64,000 bases of DNA from Nocardioides sp. 1609 (GTDB lineage Bacteria > Actinomycetota > Actinomycetes > Propionibacteriales > Nocardioidaceae). The number at the start of each line of letters is the position of its first letter. Within the stretch, counting starts at the first letter, position 1. The stretch covers positions 124,001 to 188,000 of the forward strand of contig NZ_SPUJ01000006.1 in assembly GCF_004522105.1 (NCBI RefSeq), written 5' to 3'. A model generated the notes under the pieces. It worked only from the letters and a program-made list of their open reading frames with translations. It was not told the origin of the DNA and did not search any database. This document shows, piece after piece, positions 48,763 through 61,102 of this stretch. The position numbers and the translations under genes were made by a program.

Positions 48763-49047
48763 TCAGACGTTGACGGTCTCGCGGGTCTGGTTGCGCGCGG
48801 TCTCGAGGACCGAGCGCCAGGAGGCGGTGGGCCGGCGGCGCAGGAGCGCCCGGCGCTCGCGCTCGGTCATGCCGCCCCAGACACCCCACTCGATCTGGTT
48901 GTCCAGCGCCTCGGCGAGGCACTCGGTGCGCACCGGGCACCCCTGGCACAGCGCCTTGGCCTTGTTCTGCTCGGCGCCTCGGACGAAGAGCTTGTCCGGC
49001 TGCTCCGCACGGCAGGCAGCACGCGGCGCCCAGTCCTCAACCCACAT
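48763..49047 (-). CDS. WhiB-family transcriptional regulator (WhiB4-like)
   Basis: 94 residues from ATG 49047. [4Fe-4S] cysteines C12, C34, C37, C43 in the canonical C-X21-C-X2-C-X5-C spacing, the turn GVWGG (55-59), and a basic C-terminal RRALLRRR stretch. Position between the ArsA pair and ponA2 equals Rv3681c (whiB4), a redox-sensing regulator in M. tuberculosis. A TTG-initiated 133-residue form is possible but adds a non-conserved N-terminus. Confidence 0.92.
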   Translation of the reverse strand: MWVEDWAPRAACRAEQPDKLFVRGAEQNKAKALCQGCPVRTECLAEALDNQIEWGVWGGMTERERRALLRRRPTASWRSVLETARNQTRETVNV

Positions 49048-49169
49048 GATTGTCGTCCCCACGTCGTCTGTCCCGGGAGTTCCGGCGCCCCCATGACGCC
49101 TCTTCCTCCGCAGAACCAAAGGTAAAGAGGAAGTGGCTGCGGCGACAGCCCTCGTTCGACCCAACTTGT

Positions 49170-49201
49170 CTAGTCCTAAATGACTAGTCCGGAGTGACTA
49201 G
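49170..49201. promoter_or_regulatory. CTAGTC/GACTAG cluster in the whiB-ponA divergent region
   Basis: Inverted pair CTAGTC (49170-49175) and GACTAG (49182-49187), plus a further GACTAG (49196-49201) 14 bases on. The area is AT-rich relative to its surroundings. It could be an operator for the divergent whiB4-like and PBP genes, or contain the whiB -10. The same region also has a CTTCCTC/GAGGAAG hairpin near 49103-49134. Confidence 0.45.
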
Positions 49202-49318
49202 GCCGGCGCTGGGGGTCCTGACCCGGACGGCGACCCCCGACCGGTCACCCTCCGCGCGTCGACGCGGCCGGGTCTGAGGAAATCGGTACGCTGCCGCCCC
49301 TCCCGTACTCTCGTAGCC

Positions 49319-51529
49319 GTGTCTCGACCCAAGTCCGAACGTCCTCGCCCCACGACGGTGCTGTCCCACCTCGGGGTGATGGTCGTCGTCGCCGCCGTGC
49401 TCGGCGTCGTCGTCTCCGGGCTCGCGATCCCGTTCGCGGGCGTCCTCGGCTTCGCCACCCGCAACACCGCCGAGACCATGGACAACCTCCCGAAGGAGCT
49501 CGACGAGGTCGCCCTGCCGCAGAAGTCGACGATCCTCGACTCCGACGGCAACGTGATCGCCACGGTCTTCAAGCCCGACGCCAACCGCACGGTCGTGCCC
49601 CTGAAGCGGATCTCGCCGATGATGATCAAGGCGCTGCTGGCGATCGAGGACTACCGCTTCTACCAGCACGGCGCCCTCGACCTGAAGGGCACGCTGCGCG
49701 CGCTCGCCACCAACGTCGGAGCCGGCGGCGTCGTCCAGGGCGGATCGACGATCACCCAGCAGCTGGTCAAGCAGACCCTCCTCGCGCAGGCGAAGACCAA
49801 GGAGGAGAAGGCGGCCGTCACCGACGACACCTACGCCCGCAAGCTCAACGAGCTGCGCTACGCCATCGCGATGGAGAAGAAGCAGTCGAAGGACTGGATC
49901 CTCGAGCGCTACCTCAACACCGTGTACTTCGGCGCCGGCACCTACGGGATCGAGACGGCCGCGCAGCGGTACTTCGGCACCAGCGCCAAGAAGCTCAACC
50001 TCAACCAGTCCGCGATCCTCGCCGGCCTGGTCCAGAACCCGTCCGCGTTCGACCCGACCAACCACCCCGAGCGCGCCCTCACCCGGCGTGACGTGGTGCT
50101 CGACCGGATGGCCCAGCTCAGCGTCATCCCGCAGAAGCGGGCCGACCGGACCAAGGCCTCCAAGCTGCAGCTGCAGACGCAGACGATGAACAACGGGTGC
50201 CTCGCGAGCGAGGCGGCGTTCTTCTGCAGCTACGTGCTGGAGTACCTCAAGAAGGACGAGTCGCTCGGCAGGACCGAGTCGGAGCGCTGGCGGCTGCTGC
50301 GCACCGGCGGCCTGACCATCCGCACCACCGTCGACCTCGAGGTCCAGGCGGCGGCGGACAAGGCCGTCGAGGGCCGCGTCCGCGCGACCGACCAGGCCAT
50401 CGGCGCGCTCGCGATGGTCGAGCCCGGCACCGGCGCGGTGCGCGGCCTGGCGCAGAGCCGCCCGATGGGCGGCGACAAGGAGCGTGGCGAGACCTACCTC
50501 AACTACGTCGTTCCCTCGCAGTACGGCGACTCGAACGGGTTCCAGGCCGGATCGACGTTCAAGGCCTTCGTCCTCGCGACGGCGATCGAGGAGGGCACGC
50601 CGCTCGACGAGACCCTGCCCGCGCCGGCCACGGCGATCATGCAGGAGGAGGACTACGAGAACTGCGGCGACGAGCCGTACGGCTACGGCGAGTTCCCGAT
50701 CGGCAACTCGGTGCCCTCCAACACCGGCTCCGAGAACCTCTACACCGGCACCCGCAACTCCATCAACACCTTCTTCCTCAACCTGGAGAAGGAGACCGGC
50801 ATCTGCAAGCCCTACGAGCTCGCCAAGTCGATGGGCGTCGACCTGACCAGCCCGGAGGGCCAGAAGGACAAGGACGGCAACTTCATCGTCTCGCCCGAGC
50901 GGGTGCCGTTCTTCACCCTCGGCGTCGCCGACGTGAGCCCGCTGGAGATGGCCGAGGCGTACGCGACCTTCGCCGCCCGCGGCGAGCACTGCGACTCCCA
51001 GCCCGTCACGTCGCTGTCCGACGCCAACGGCAAGGTGCTCAAGAAGTACCCCGCGCGGTGCAGCCAGGTGATGTCGAAGACCACGGCCGACGCCGTCAAC
51101 GACGTCCTCGAGGGCGTCATCAACGGCGGCTTCGCCTCGGACCAGGCGCTCGACCAGCCGGCCGCCGGCAAGACCGGCACCACCGGCGGCTCGGGCAAGT
51201 CCCCCTCGGTGTGGTTCGTGGGCTACACCCCCAACATGGCGACCGCCGCGATGGTGGCCGGCGCCAACGAGTTCGGCACCCCGATCGGCCTCGACGGCCT
51301 GGTCATCAACGGCGTCCAGGTCAGCGCGTCCGGTTCCGGGCTCGCCGCTCCGATCTGGGGCGACGCGATGAAGGTCATCGACGACGACCTGCCCAACGAG
51401 CAGTTCGTCTACCCGAGCACCGTCCCCGGCGCCGGCAACGAGAGCGTCTACGTCCCGCCGCCGCCGAGCAACAACGGTGGCGGCCGCGGCGACGGCCGGG
51501 GTGGACGCGGCGGAGGCCGCGGCCGCTGA
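49319..51529 (+). CDS. Class A penicillin-binding protein (PonA2-like)
   Basis: 736 residues from GTG 49319 (TACTCT seven bases before). One N-terminal membrane helix (~16-38). Transglycosylase motifs EDYRFYQHGALD (~110), GGSTITQQLVKQTLL and ERYLNTVYFGAGTYGI; transpeptidase motifs STFK (~411), SIN in RNSINTF, and KTGT (~617). It polymerises and cross-links peptidoglycan. The C-terminus is a Gly/Arg-rich tail and lacks the PASTA domain of M. tuberculosis PonA2 (Rv3682), so it is shorter than that orthologue. Confidence 0.94.
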   Translation: MSRPKSERPRPTTVLSHLGVMVVVAAVLGVVVSGLAIPFAGVLGFATRNTAETMDNLPKELDEVALPQKSTILDSDGNVIATVFKPDANRTVVPLKRISPMMIKALLAIEDYRFYQHGALDLKGTLRALATNVGAGGVVQGGSTITQQLVKQTLLAQAKTKEEKAAVTDDTYARKLNELRYAIAMEKKQSKDWILERYLNTVYFGAGTYGIETAAQRYFGTSAKKLNLNQSAILAGLVQNPSAFDPTNHPERALTRRDVVLDRMAQLSVIPQKRADRTKASKLQLQTQTMNNGCLASEAAFFCSYVLEYLKKDESLGRTESERWRLLRTGGLTIRTTVDLEVQAAADKAVEGRVRATDQAIGALAMVEPGTGAVRGLAQSRPMGGDKERGETYLNYVVPSQYGDSNGFQAGSTFKAFVLATAIEEGTPLDETLPAPATAIMQEEDYENCGDEPYGYGEFPIGNSVPSNTGSENLYTGTRNSINTFFLNLEKETGICKPYELAKSMGVDLTSPEGQKDKDGNFIVSPERVPFFTLGVADVSPLEMAEAYATFAARGEHCDSQPVTSLSDANGKVLKKYPARCSQVMSKTTADAVNDVLEGVINGGFASDQALDQPAAGKTGTTGGSGKSPSVWFVGYTPNMATAAMVAGANEFGTPIGLDGLVINGVQVSASGSGLAAPIWGDAMKVIDDDLPNEQFVYPSTVPGAGNESVYVPPPPSNNGGGRGDGRGGRGGGRGR

Positions 51530-51578
51530 CCGGCCCGCCGGGCCCGCCCGCTCGGCCCCGCCCACCGACCCCGCTCGC

Positions 51579-51606
51579 TGACCCGTCAGCGATCACTGAC
51601 GGGTCA
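51579..51606. terminator. Terminator between PBP and yqeY genes
   Basis: 11-bp perfect stem TGACCCGTCAG / CTGACGGGTCA with a 6-base loop, between the PBP stop and the convergent YqeY stop (51611). The arm is the same TGACCCGTCA sequence as in the triple palindrome at 32735-32850. Confidence 0.75.
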
Positions 51607-51610
51607 ACGG

Positions 51611-52078
51611 TCAGGCGAGCTGGCGGCGCACCTCGGCGGCGACCGCGCCGCCGTCGGCCCGGCCCTTGACCTGCGGCTGGACGACGCCCATCACCTTGCC
51701 CATGGCGCGCATGCCCTCCCCGGCGGCACCGACCTGCGCGACGGCGGCGGTGACGATGTCGGCGACCTCCTCGGCGGAGAGCTGCTCGGGCAGGTAGACC
51801 GCGATCACCTCGGCCTCGGCGCGCTCCTTCGAGGCGCTCTCGGCCCGGCCGCCGTCGTCGAAGGCGGCAGCGGCCTCGCGGCGCTTCTTGGCCTCGCTGG
51901 TCAGGACGCCGACGACGTCCTCGTCGCTGAGCTCCCTGGCCTCCTTGCCGGCCACCTCGGCGTTCGTGATGGCGGTGAGCACCATCCGCAGGGTCGAGGA
52001 GCGGACGGCGTCACGCGCCTTGATCGCGGTGGTCAGGTCGGCGCGGAGCTGGTCCTTCAGGGTGGCCATGATCTCCAT
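51611..52078 (-). CDS. GatB/YqeY domain protein
   Basis: 155 residues from ATG 52078 (CAGGCT box six bases before; ATG 52069 is an alternative). Helical YqeY family related to the tRNA-binding tail of GatB: LKDQLRADLTTAIKARDAVR, IAVYLPEQLSAEEV and VMGVVQPQVKGRADG are typical. Precise role unknown; a tRNA-interacting function is inferred from the GatB relationship. Divergent from the metallophosphoesterase gene by 17 bases. Confidence 0.92.
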   Translation of the reverse strand: MEIMATLKDQLRADLTTAIKARDAVRSSTLRMVLTAITNAEVAGKEARELSDEDVVGVLTSEAKKRREAAAAFDDGGRAESASKERAEAEVIAVYLPEQLSAEEVADIVTAAVAQVGAAGEGMRAMGKVMGVVQPQVKGRADGGAVAAEVRRQLA

Positions 52079-52095
52079 TGTGGCAGCCTGGCCCC

Positions 52096-53031
52096 ATGGG
52101 TCTCGCGGGCATTCTCAGCCGGACGGTCGGTGCCGGCGCACTGGCCGGCGCCGGGGTCACGGCGTACGCCGTCCACGAGGCCCGGCAGTACACGCTGCGC
52201 CGGGTCGAGGTGCCGTTGCTGCCGCCCGACGCCGCGCCGCTGCGCGTCCTGCACCTCAGCGACCTGCACCTCACGCCCGGCCAGCGCCGCAAGCAGGACT
52301 GGGTGCGCGGTCTCGCCGACCTGGAGCCCGACCTCGTCGTCGACACCGGCGACAACCTCGCCCACCGCGACGCCGTCCCGGTCGTGTGCGACGCGCTCGG
52401 CCCGCTGCTCGACGTCCCCGGCGTCTTCGTGCACGGGTCCAACGACTACTTCGAGCCGACGCTGCGCAACCCCTTCCGCTACCTGCTTCCCGACGACGGG
52501 ACCCGCCACGTCACCAGCCCCGAGCTCCCGTGGCGCGAGCTGTCACGACGCTTCACCGACGCCGGCTGGAGCGACCTGACCAACCGGACCGGCTCGGTCC
52601 GGGTCCGCGACCTGACGCTCGCGCTGGCCGGCGTCGACGACCCGCACCTGGAGTACGACCGGCTCGACGACGTCGCCGGGCCGGCCGACCCGGACGCCGA
52701 CGTCCGCCTGGGGATCGCCCATGCGCCGTACCTGCGCGTGCTCGACCAGTACGCCGCCGACGGCTACGACGCCGTCCTCGCCGGGCACACGCACGGCGGC
52801 CAGGTCTGCCTCCCCCGGCGCGGCGGCGGCCGCGCGCTCACCACCAACTGCGACCTCGACCCGGCGCGGGCCCGTGGCCTACACCGACACCCGGCCGACT
52901 CGCGGCCCGGCGACCCCGGCTCGGCGTGGCTCCACGTCTCCGCCGGGCTGGGCACGAGCCCGTACGTCCGGATCCGGGTCGCGTGCCGTCCGGAGGCCAC
53001 GCTGCTGACCCTGACGCCCGCCGCAGGCTGA
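52096..53031 (+). CDS. Metallophosphoesterase (Rv3683-like)
   Basis: 311 residues from ATG 52096. An N-terminal hydrophobic stretch (~10-27) may anchor it. Calcineurin-like motifs: LHLSDLHL, DTGDNL, HGSNDY (GNHD variant with Ser-Asn), IAHAPY and AGHTHGGQ, giving a complete dinuclear metal site. The YkuE-type family acts on phosphodiesters or phospholipid-like substrates. Syntenic with the gene after ponA2 in mycobacteria. Confidence 0.92.
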   Translation: MGLAGILSRTVGAGALAGAGVTAYAVHEARQYTLRRVEVPLLPPDAAPLRVLHLSDLHLTPGQRRKQDWVRGLADLEPDLVVDTGDNLAHRDAVPVVCDALGPLLDVPGVFVHGSNDYFEPTLRNPFRYLLPDDGTRHVTSPELPWRELSRRFTDAGWSDLTNRTGSVRVRDLTLALAGVDDPHLEYDRLDDVAGPADPDADVRLGIAHAPYLRVLDQYAADGYDAVLAGHTHGGQVCLPRRGGGRALTTNCDLDPARARGLHRHPADSRPGDPGSAWLHVSAGLGTSPYVRIRVACRPEATLLTLTPAAG

Positions 53032-53150
53032 GCGGGCCCGGGCCATGCCCCCGGCGCGAGTCCCGCCCCGGGCCGGGGTACCGATTGGGGGGGGTGGCCC
53101 GGGCTCCGGTATGCTCCGATGTTTGTGAGCCGATCTCGGTCGGCGCACAT

Positions 53151-54296
<1,146 letters not shown>

Positions 54297-54303
54297 CCGC
54301 CCG

Positions 54304-54338
54304 CCGCCGACCCGACCCGCTCGGGGACGGGTCGGCGC
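54304..54338. terminator. Terminator between repeat protein and asd
   Basis: GCCGACCCG (54306-54314) pairs with CGGGTCGGC (54328-54336), with an inner CCCG/CGGG. It lies between convergent genes and again uses the GACCCG arm; a further CGGGTCGGCG copy follows at ~54341. Confidence 0.7.
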
Positions 54339-54358
54339 GGCGGGTCGGCGCGGACGGC

Positions 54359-56687
<2,329 letters not shown>

Positions 56688-56726
56688 CGGGCTCACTCCT
56701 GTTGTCGAGGACCTTTTCCGGACCCG

Positions 56727-56732
56727 ATTCTA
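56727..56732 (-). promoter_or_regulatory. lysC-asd promoter -10 element
   Basis: TAGAAT on the minus strand, about 40 bases before the lysC GTG, close to TANNNT consensus and followed by an AT-richer leader ending in AGGAG. It would drive the lysC-asd operon. Confidence 0.5.
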
Positions 56733-56802
56733 GGTGCCCGTGCCCTCCGCCCCCGGCGCCCCGTCCATCGGTGGACGCCGACCCGGCCGCGCGGCGCGGC
56801 GG

Positions 56803-57390
56803 CTACTGCTCGAGGACCGCCTCGACCACCTCGAGGAGCTCGTGCTCGGAGTCGTTGTCGACGTCGAGGCGGTCGTGGGCGACGATCGACAGCAGCGCGT
56901 TCAGCGCCGCGCCGGCCAGGTTGCCCCACGACGACACGTAGGAGAACTGCCACCACCACAGCGCCTCGTCGACGTGGCCGGAACGGAAGTGCCGCAACCC
57001 GTTCTCGAGGTCGGTGGCGATGCTGGCGAGGTCGTCGGAGAGCTGGCTCGCGACGACCTCGGGCACGTAGGGGTCGAAGACGAAGGCGTAGGTGTCGACG
57101 TTGCCGAGCATCTCGGCCAGCCGCAGCCGCATGCCGTCGACGTCGGCCTCGGGACCGACGTCGGGCTGGTACTCCGCGCGGGGGGTGAAGTCACGCTGCA
57201 CGCCGAGCCGCGCCCCGGCCAGGAGCACCTGGCTGATCTCGAGCAGCAGCAGCGAGATCGCGCGGCTGCCGTCGGCCTCCCGGGCGATCGCGCGGAGCGC
57301 CAGCAGGAAGCTCGACACGGAGTCGGCGATCTGCTGGGCGAAGTCCTCGATCTCGCCGTCGATGGTGGGGTCGCTGCCGGGCTGCGTCAT
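56803..57390 (-). CDS. DUF5063 domain protein
   Basis: 195 residues, predicted all-helical and acidic. Characteristic [16 protein letters not shown] opening and [28 protein letters not shown] region (key residues WWWQFSY and SWG) near 145-165. Function unknown, but the gene is regularly found after recR in actinobacteria. Starts with an ATGA overlap with recR, so it belongs to the dnaX-ybaB-recR transcription unit. Confidence 0.88.
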   Translation of the reverse strand: MTQPGSDPTIDGEIEDFAQQIADSVSSFLLALRAIAREADGSRAISLLLLEISQVLLAGARLGVQRDFTPRAEYQPDVGPEADVDGMRLRLAEMLGNVDTYAFVFDPYVPEVVASQLSDDLASIATDLENGLRHFRSGHVDEALWWWQFSYVSSWGNLAGAALNALLSIVAHDRLDVDNDSEHELLEVVEAVLEQ

Positions 57391-57983
57391 GGCGCTGCCT
57401 GCCTTCCTACGAATGCTCGTCCGAGGGTCACTTCGTCTGCGTACTCGAGATCTCCGCCCACCGGCAGTCCACTCGCCAGCCGCGTGACACGCAACCCCAG
57501 GGGGCGCAGCAGCCGGGTGAGGTAGGTCGCGGTGGCCTCGCCCTCGAGGTTGGGGTCGGTCGCGAGGATGATCTCGGTGAGCTCGCCGTCGGCGAGCCGG
57601 GTCATCAGCTCGCGGATGCGGAGCTGGTCGGGGCCGACGCCGTCGATCGGCGAGATCGCACCGCCGAGCACGTGGTAGCGCCCCCGGAACTCCCGGGTGC
57701 GCTCGATGGCGACGACGTCCTTGTACTCCTCGACCACGCAGAGCACGGTCGGGTCACGGCGCGGGTCGGTGCAGATCCGGCACTGCTCGGACTCGGAGAC
57801 GTTGAAGCAGGTCGCGCAGAAGCGGACCTTCGCCTTGACCTCGACGAGGACGTCGGAGAGCCGGCGCACGTCGGCCGGGTCGGCCTGCAGCAGGTGGAAC
57901 GCGATCCGCTGGGCGCTCTTGGGTCCGACCCCGGGCAGCCGCCCGAGCTCGTCGATGAGGTCCTGGACCACGCCTTCGTACAC
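57387..57983 (-). CDS. recR: Recombination mediator RecR
   Basis: 198 residues, standard length. Helix-hairpin-helix [19 protein letters not shown]4 zinc finger [16 protein letters not shown] and a Toprim domain ([19 protein letters not shown]; key [15 protein letters not shown]). Loads RecA with RecO/RecF at ssDNA gaps. The dnaX-ybaB-recR order is widely conserved. Confidence 0.96.
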   Translation of the reverse strand: MYEGVVQDLIDELGRLPGVGPKSAQRIAFHLLQADPADVRRLSDVLVEVKAKVRFCATCFNVSESEQCRICTDPRRDPTVLCVVEEYKDVVAIERTREFRGRYHVLGGAISPIDGVGPDQLRIRELMTRLADGELTEIILATDPNLEGEATATYLTRLLRPLGLRVTRLASGLPVGGDLEYADEVTLGRAFVGRQAAP

Positions 57984-58035
57984 GGGTGCAGCCTAGGTGG
58001 GCGGACCGACAGCCGGTCCACCCCCCGCCGGGACG

Positions 58036-58422
58036 TCAGAAACCGAGCTGCCCGGACCCGCCGCCCGGGAGACCCAGGTCGGGCATCCCCGGCAGGCCGC
58101 CGCCGGCGGCCAGCGGCCCCATCGCCTTGGCGGCGGCCTCGTCGGCCCGGCTCTTGGCGTCGCGGTAGGCCGCGACGATCACGTCGCCCAGGTCGGTGAG
58201 CGACTCGGCGTCGTCGCCGTCGACCGAGCCGGGCACGATGTCGATGCCCAGCAGGTCGCCGGTGCCGCTGACCTTGACGGTCACGCCCGCGACGCTGCCC
58301 TCGACCACGGTCTCGGCCAGGCGCTCCTGGGCCTCCATGAGCTGGGCCTGCATCTGCTGGGCCTGCTCGAGCAGGGCGTTCATGTCGAAGCCGCCGGAGC
58401 CGCCGAACGGGTTGTCGGTCAT
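58036..58422 (-). CDS. YbaB/EbfC nucleoid-associated protein
   Basis: 128 residues from ATG 58422. Central YbaB domain with MNALLEQAQQMQAQLMEAQERL and DLLGIDIVPG (key segments), flanked by a Gly/Phe-rich N-terminus and a Gly/Pro-rich tail of ~25 residues. YbaB homologues are dimeric DNA-binding proteins. Lies between dnaX and recR, 50 bases after dnaX. Confidence 0.93.
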   Translation of the reverse strand: MTDNPFGGSGGFDMNALLEQAQQMQAQLMEAQERLAETVVEGSVAGVTVKVSGTGDLLGIDIVPGSVDGDDAESLTDLGDVIVAAYRDAKSRADEAAAKAMGPLAAGGGLPGMPDLGLPGGGSGQLGF

Positions 58423-58472
58423 CGTGTGGGTCCCTTGCTGGTCGTGGGTGTGCTGGTCGGTGGGTGTGCCGG

Positions 58473-60701
58473 TCACTGGTGCGGGATCTCCTCGATCACC
58501 TGGGCTCCGAGCTCGCGGGCGAGCAGGTCGTCGGTGCCGATCTGCTCGTGGTCGGCGTCGAGGTCGTCGGGGCTGGCGTCGGCGTCGGGATCGCGGGTCG
58601 GCTCCGCCGGGGCCGGCGCGCGAACCTGCCGCAGGGCCTCCCGGCCGCTGACCGGGGGCGGGCCCGACGGGTCGGGCTCGGGCTCGTCGACGGCCCACGG
58701 GGGCGGCTCGTCGGGCGGCGCGGACGCCGGGCCCGGCGCCTCGGGACGGGCCTGCGGGGCCGGCGCCGGCGCCGGGGCCGCCGGCCGGGTCGCGGACGGG
58801 TCGGGCCGGTCGGGGAGACGGTCGGGCGCAGCGGCGGGCGGCGGCGCGGCGGTGGCGTCGGCGCCCGGGTCGATGATCGTCTCGATCCGGTAGTCGGCAC
58901 CGATCACGTCGATGACGGCCTGTCGGACGATCTCCGGGCTCCCGCCCGACTCGAAGGAGTCGCGGGCGCCGCCGTTGGCGAACCCCAGGGTCAGGGTCTT
59001 CTCCCCGACGGCGACCACCTGGGCGTTCTGGGAGAGGTGGATCCAGGTGATCCGGCGACGCTGCTTGGTGGCCTCGATGATGTCGGGCCAGAGTCGGCGG
59101 ACGTCGACCAGGGACAGCCCCGGCGCGGGCGCGGCGGCCGGCTCCGGCTCCGGCTCGGCGCGTTGCGGCTCGGCGCGCTGCGGCTCGGGAGCGCGCTCGG
59201 GCTCGGGCCGCACCGGTGCGGGCTCCGACTGGGCGGGCTCGGACTGGGCCGGCTCGGACTGGGCCGGCTCGGGCTGGGCCGGCTCGGGCTCGGGCTCGGT
59301 GGGCTCGGGCTCGATGGGCTCGGGCTCGGTGGGCTCGGACACCGGGGGCGGCTTCGGCCAGGGCGTCGGGTCGGGCACCGGCACGGACACCGGCGGGGGC
59401 GTCGGCAGCGGCTCGGGCGGCGGGGCCGGGGCGGCGATCGGCTCGGGCACCGGCTCGCGCACCGGCTCGCGGGGCTCGGGCGCCCGCAGGGTCGGCACGA
59501 TCTCGGGGACCGGCCGCTCCTGGGCCGGAGCGGTGATCGCGGCACGACGCTCGAGGCGGTCGAGCCGGGCCTGGACGCCGTGGGTCGTGTGGTCGGCGCC
59601 CGGCAGCAGCACCCGCGCGCAGATCAGCTCGAGCAGCAGACGTGGCGCGGTGGCCCCCCGCATCTCGGTGAGGCCCACTGCGACGAGGTCGGCGGCCCGG
59701 CTGAGGTCGGAGCGCCCGAACCGCGACGCCTGGGCGACCAGCCGCTCGCCCTGGTCAGCCGAGACGTCGATCAGTCCGGTGGCGGGGGCGTCGGGCACCG
59801 CGGCGATGATCACCAGGTCGCGGAGCCGGCGCAGGAGGTCCTCGGTGAACCGGCGCGGGTCCTGGCCGGTCTCGATGACCTTGTCGACGACGCCGAAGAC
59901 CGAGGCCCCGTCGCCGGCGGCGAAGGCGTCGACGACCTCGTCGAGCAGGGTGTCGGGGGTGTAGCCGAGCAGGCCGCTGGCCAGGTCGTAGGTGACGCCG
60001 GCGGCACCGGCGCCGCCGAGCAGCTGGTCGAGCACCGACAGCGTGTCGCGGGCCGACCCGGCTCCGGCCCGGACGACGAGCGGCAGCGCGGCCGGCTCGA
60101 TCGCCACGCCCTCCTTCTCGCACAGCTCGGTGAGGTAGCTCGAGAGCAGCCGCGGGGGGATCAGCCGGAACGGGTAGTGGTGGGTGCGCGAGCGGATGGT
60201 CGGGATGACCTTCTCCGGCTCGGTCGTGGCGAAGATGAACCGCAGGTGCGGGGGCGGCTCCTCGACGAGCTTGAGCAGGGCGTTGAAGCCCTGCGTGGTG
60301 ACCATGTGGGCCTCGTCGATGATGTAGACCTTGTAGCGCGAGCGCACCGGCGCGAAGAACGCCTTCTCACGCAGGTCGCGGGCGTCGTCGACGCCGCCGT
60401 GCGAGGCGGCGTCGATCTCGATGACGTCGATCGACCCCGGCCCGGTGCGAGCGAGGTCGCGGCAGCTGTCGCACTCACCGCACGGGTCGGCCACCGGTGC
60501 GAGCTCGCAGTTGAGCGCCCGCGCGAGGATCCGCGCCGACGTCGTCTTGCCGCACCCGCGCGGGCCGGAGAAGAGGTAGGCGTGGTTGACGCGGTTGTTG
60601 CCCAGGGCCGCGCGCAGGGGCTCGGTCACGTGCTCCTGCCCGATGACCTCCGCGAAGGTCTCGGGCCGGTAGCGGCGATAGAGCGCGAGCGGCGATTCCA
60701 C
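58473..60701 (-). CDS. dnaX: DNA polymerase III subunits gamma/tau
   Basis: 742 residues from GTG 60701 (TAGGGT seven bases before, leaderless-type). AAA+ clamp-loader ATPase with Walker A SGPRGCGKTTSA (Lys52), zinc cysteines C65, C74, C77, C80, Walker B region YIIDEAHM and sensor ATTEPEKVI. A long Pro/Glu-rich linker (~residues 400-520) with EPAQS tandem repeats leads to the tau-like C-terminal domain. I saw no A-rich slippery sequence, so a programmed frameshift to gamma is not apparent. Confidence 0.95.
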   Translation of the reverse strand: MESPLALYRRYRPETFAEVIGQEHVTEPLRAALGNNRVNHAYLFSGPRGCGKTTSARILARALNCELAPVADPCGECDSCRDLARTGPGSIDVIEIDAASHGGVDDARDLREKAFFAPVRSRYKVYIIDEAHMVTTQGFNALLKLVEEPPPHLRFIFATTEPEKVIPTIRSRTHHYPFRLIPPRLLSSYLTELCEKEGVAIEPAALPLVVRAGAGSARDTLSVLDQLLGGAGAAGVTYDLASGLLGYTPDTLLDEVVDAFAAGDGASVFGVVDKVIETGQDPRRFTEDLLRRLRDLVIIAAVPDAPATGLIDVSADQGERLVAQASRFGRSDLSRAADLVAVGLTEMRGATAPRLLLELICARVLLPGADHTTHGVQARLDRLERRAAITAPAQERPVPEIVPTLRAPEPREPVREPVPEPIAAPAPPPEPLPTPPPVSVPVPDPTPWPKPPPVSEPTEPEPIEPEPTEPEPEPAQPEPAQSEPAQSEPAQSEPAPVRPEPERAPEPQRAEPQRAEPEPEPAAAPAPGLSLVDVRRLWPDIIEATKQRRRITWIHLSQNAQVVAVGEKTLTLGFANGGARDSFESGGSPEIVRQAVIDVIGADYRIETIIDPGADATAAPPPAAAPDRLPDRPDPSATRPAAPAPAPAPQARPEAPGPASAPPDEPPPWAVDEPEPDPSGPPPVSGREALRQVRAPAPAEPTRDPDADASPDDLDADHEQIGTDDLLARELGAQVIEEIPHQ

Positions 60702-60800
60702 GGTCCCGACCCTAACGACCGGCACCGACAGCCGACAGGGCGCACCGAGACCGGCCGCACCACGGCGCCGACCCGGTCGGCAGGGACCGGGTGGAGGAAG

Positions 60801-60891
60801 AGGCCCCCCGTGCACCCGGCAGAGCTCACTTACCCTTGCTGCCTTCCGGCCCTGGGGGAGTTGGGCGAGGTGCCGCCGCACGGGGGGTTGG
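60801..60891 (-). ncRNA. ffs: Signal recognition particle RNA, small bacterial type (4.5S)
   Basis: Contains the conserved SRP domain IV core GGCCGGAAGGCAGCAAGGG and GTAAGTGAGCTC (minus strand, ~60826-60852). The ends pair as CCCCCCGTGC with GCACGGGGGG to form the long 4.5S hairpin. A TATGCT -10 box lies at 60896-60901. Binds Ffh and FtsY for co-translational targeting. Exact termini are estimates. Confidence 0.93.
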
Positions 60892-60944
60892 CCCGAGCAT
60901 AGGCGATTGGTCGTCGCGGCGACCCGACGGGTAGTGTCCCCCGC

Positions 60945-61032
60945 GGAGGATTCGCCTAGTGGCCTATGGCGCTCGCTTGGAAAGCGGGTTGGGTTAACGC
61001 CCTCAGGGGTTCGAATCCCCTATCCTCCGCCA
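60945..61032 (+). tRNA. tRNA-Ser (GGA)
   Basis: 88 bases including an encoded CCA. Acceptor GGAGGAT/ATCCTCC, discriminator G, anticodon stem CTCGC/GCGGG with loop TTGGAAA (anticodon GGA, codons TCC/TCT), a long class II variable arm, and T-arm GGGG-TTCGAAT-CCCC. TAGTGT at 60932-60937 is a well-placed -10, divergent from the SRP RNA promoter. Confidence 0.97.
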
Positions 61033-61040
61033 CCACCGGC

Positions 61041-61081
61041 ACGGGCGCCGGCCCCGACACCACGTCGAGGCCGGCGCCCGT
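61041..61081 (+). terminator. Terminator after tRNA-Ser
   Basis: Perfect 13-bp arms ACGGGCGCCGGCC (61041-61053) and GGCCGGCGCCCGT (61069-61081), nine bases beyond the tRNA and 22 before the end of the convergent TetR gene; could serve both. Confidence 0.75.
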
Positions 61082-61102
61082 CGCTGCGTTCCGCGCCTCG
61101 GC

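Noticed and set aside
58473..60701. Programmed frameshift in dnaX producing gamma
   Set aside because: No A-AAA-AAG-type slippery heptamer seen; the sequence is too GC-rich and the full-length frame is intact.
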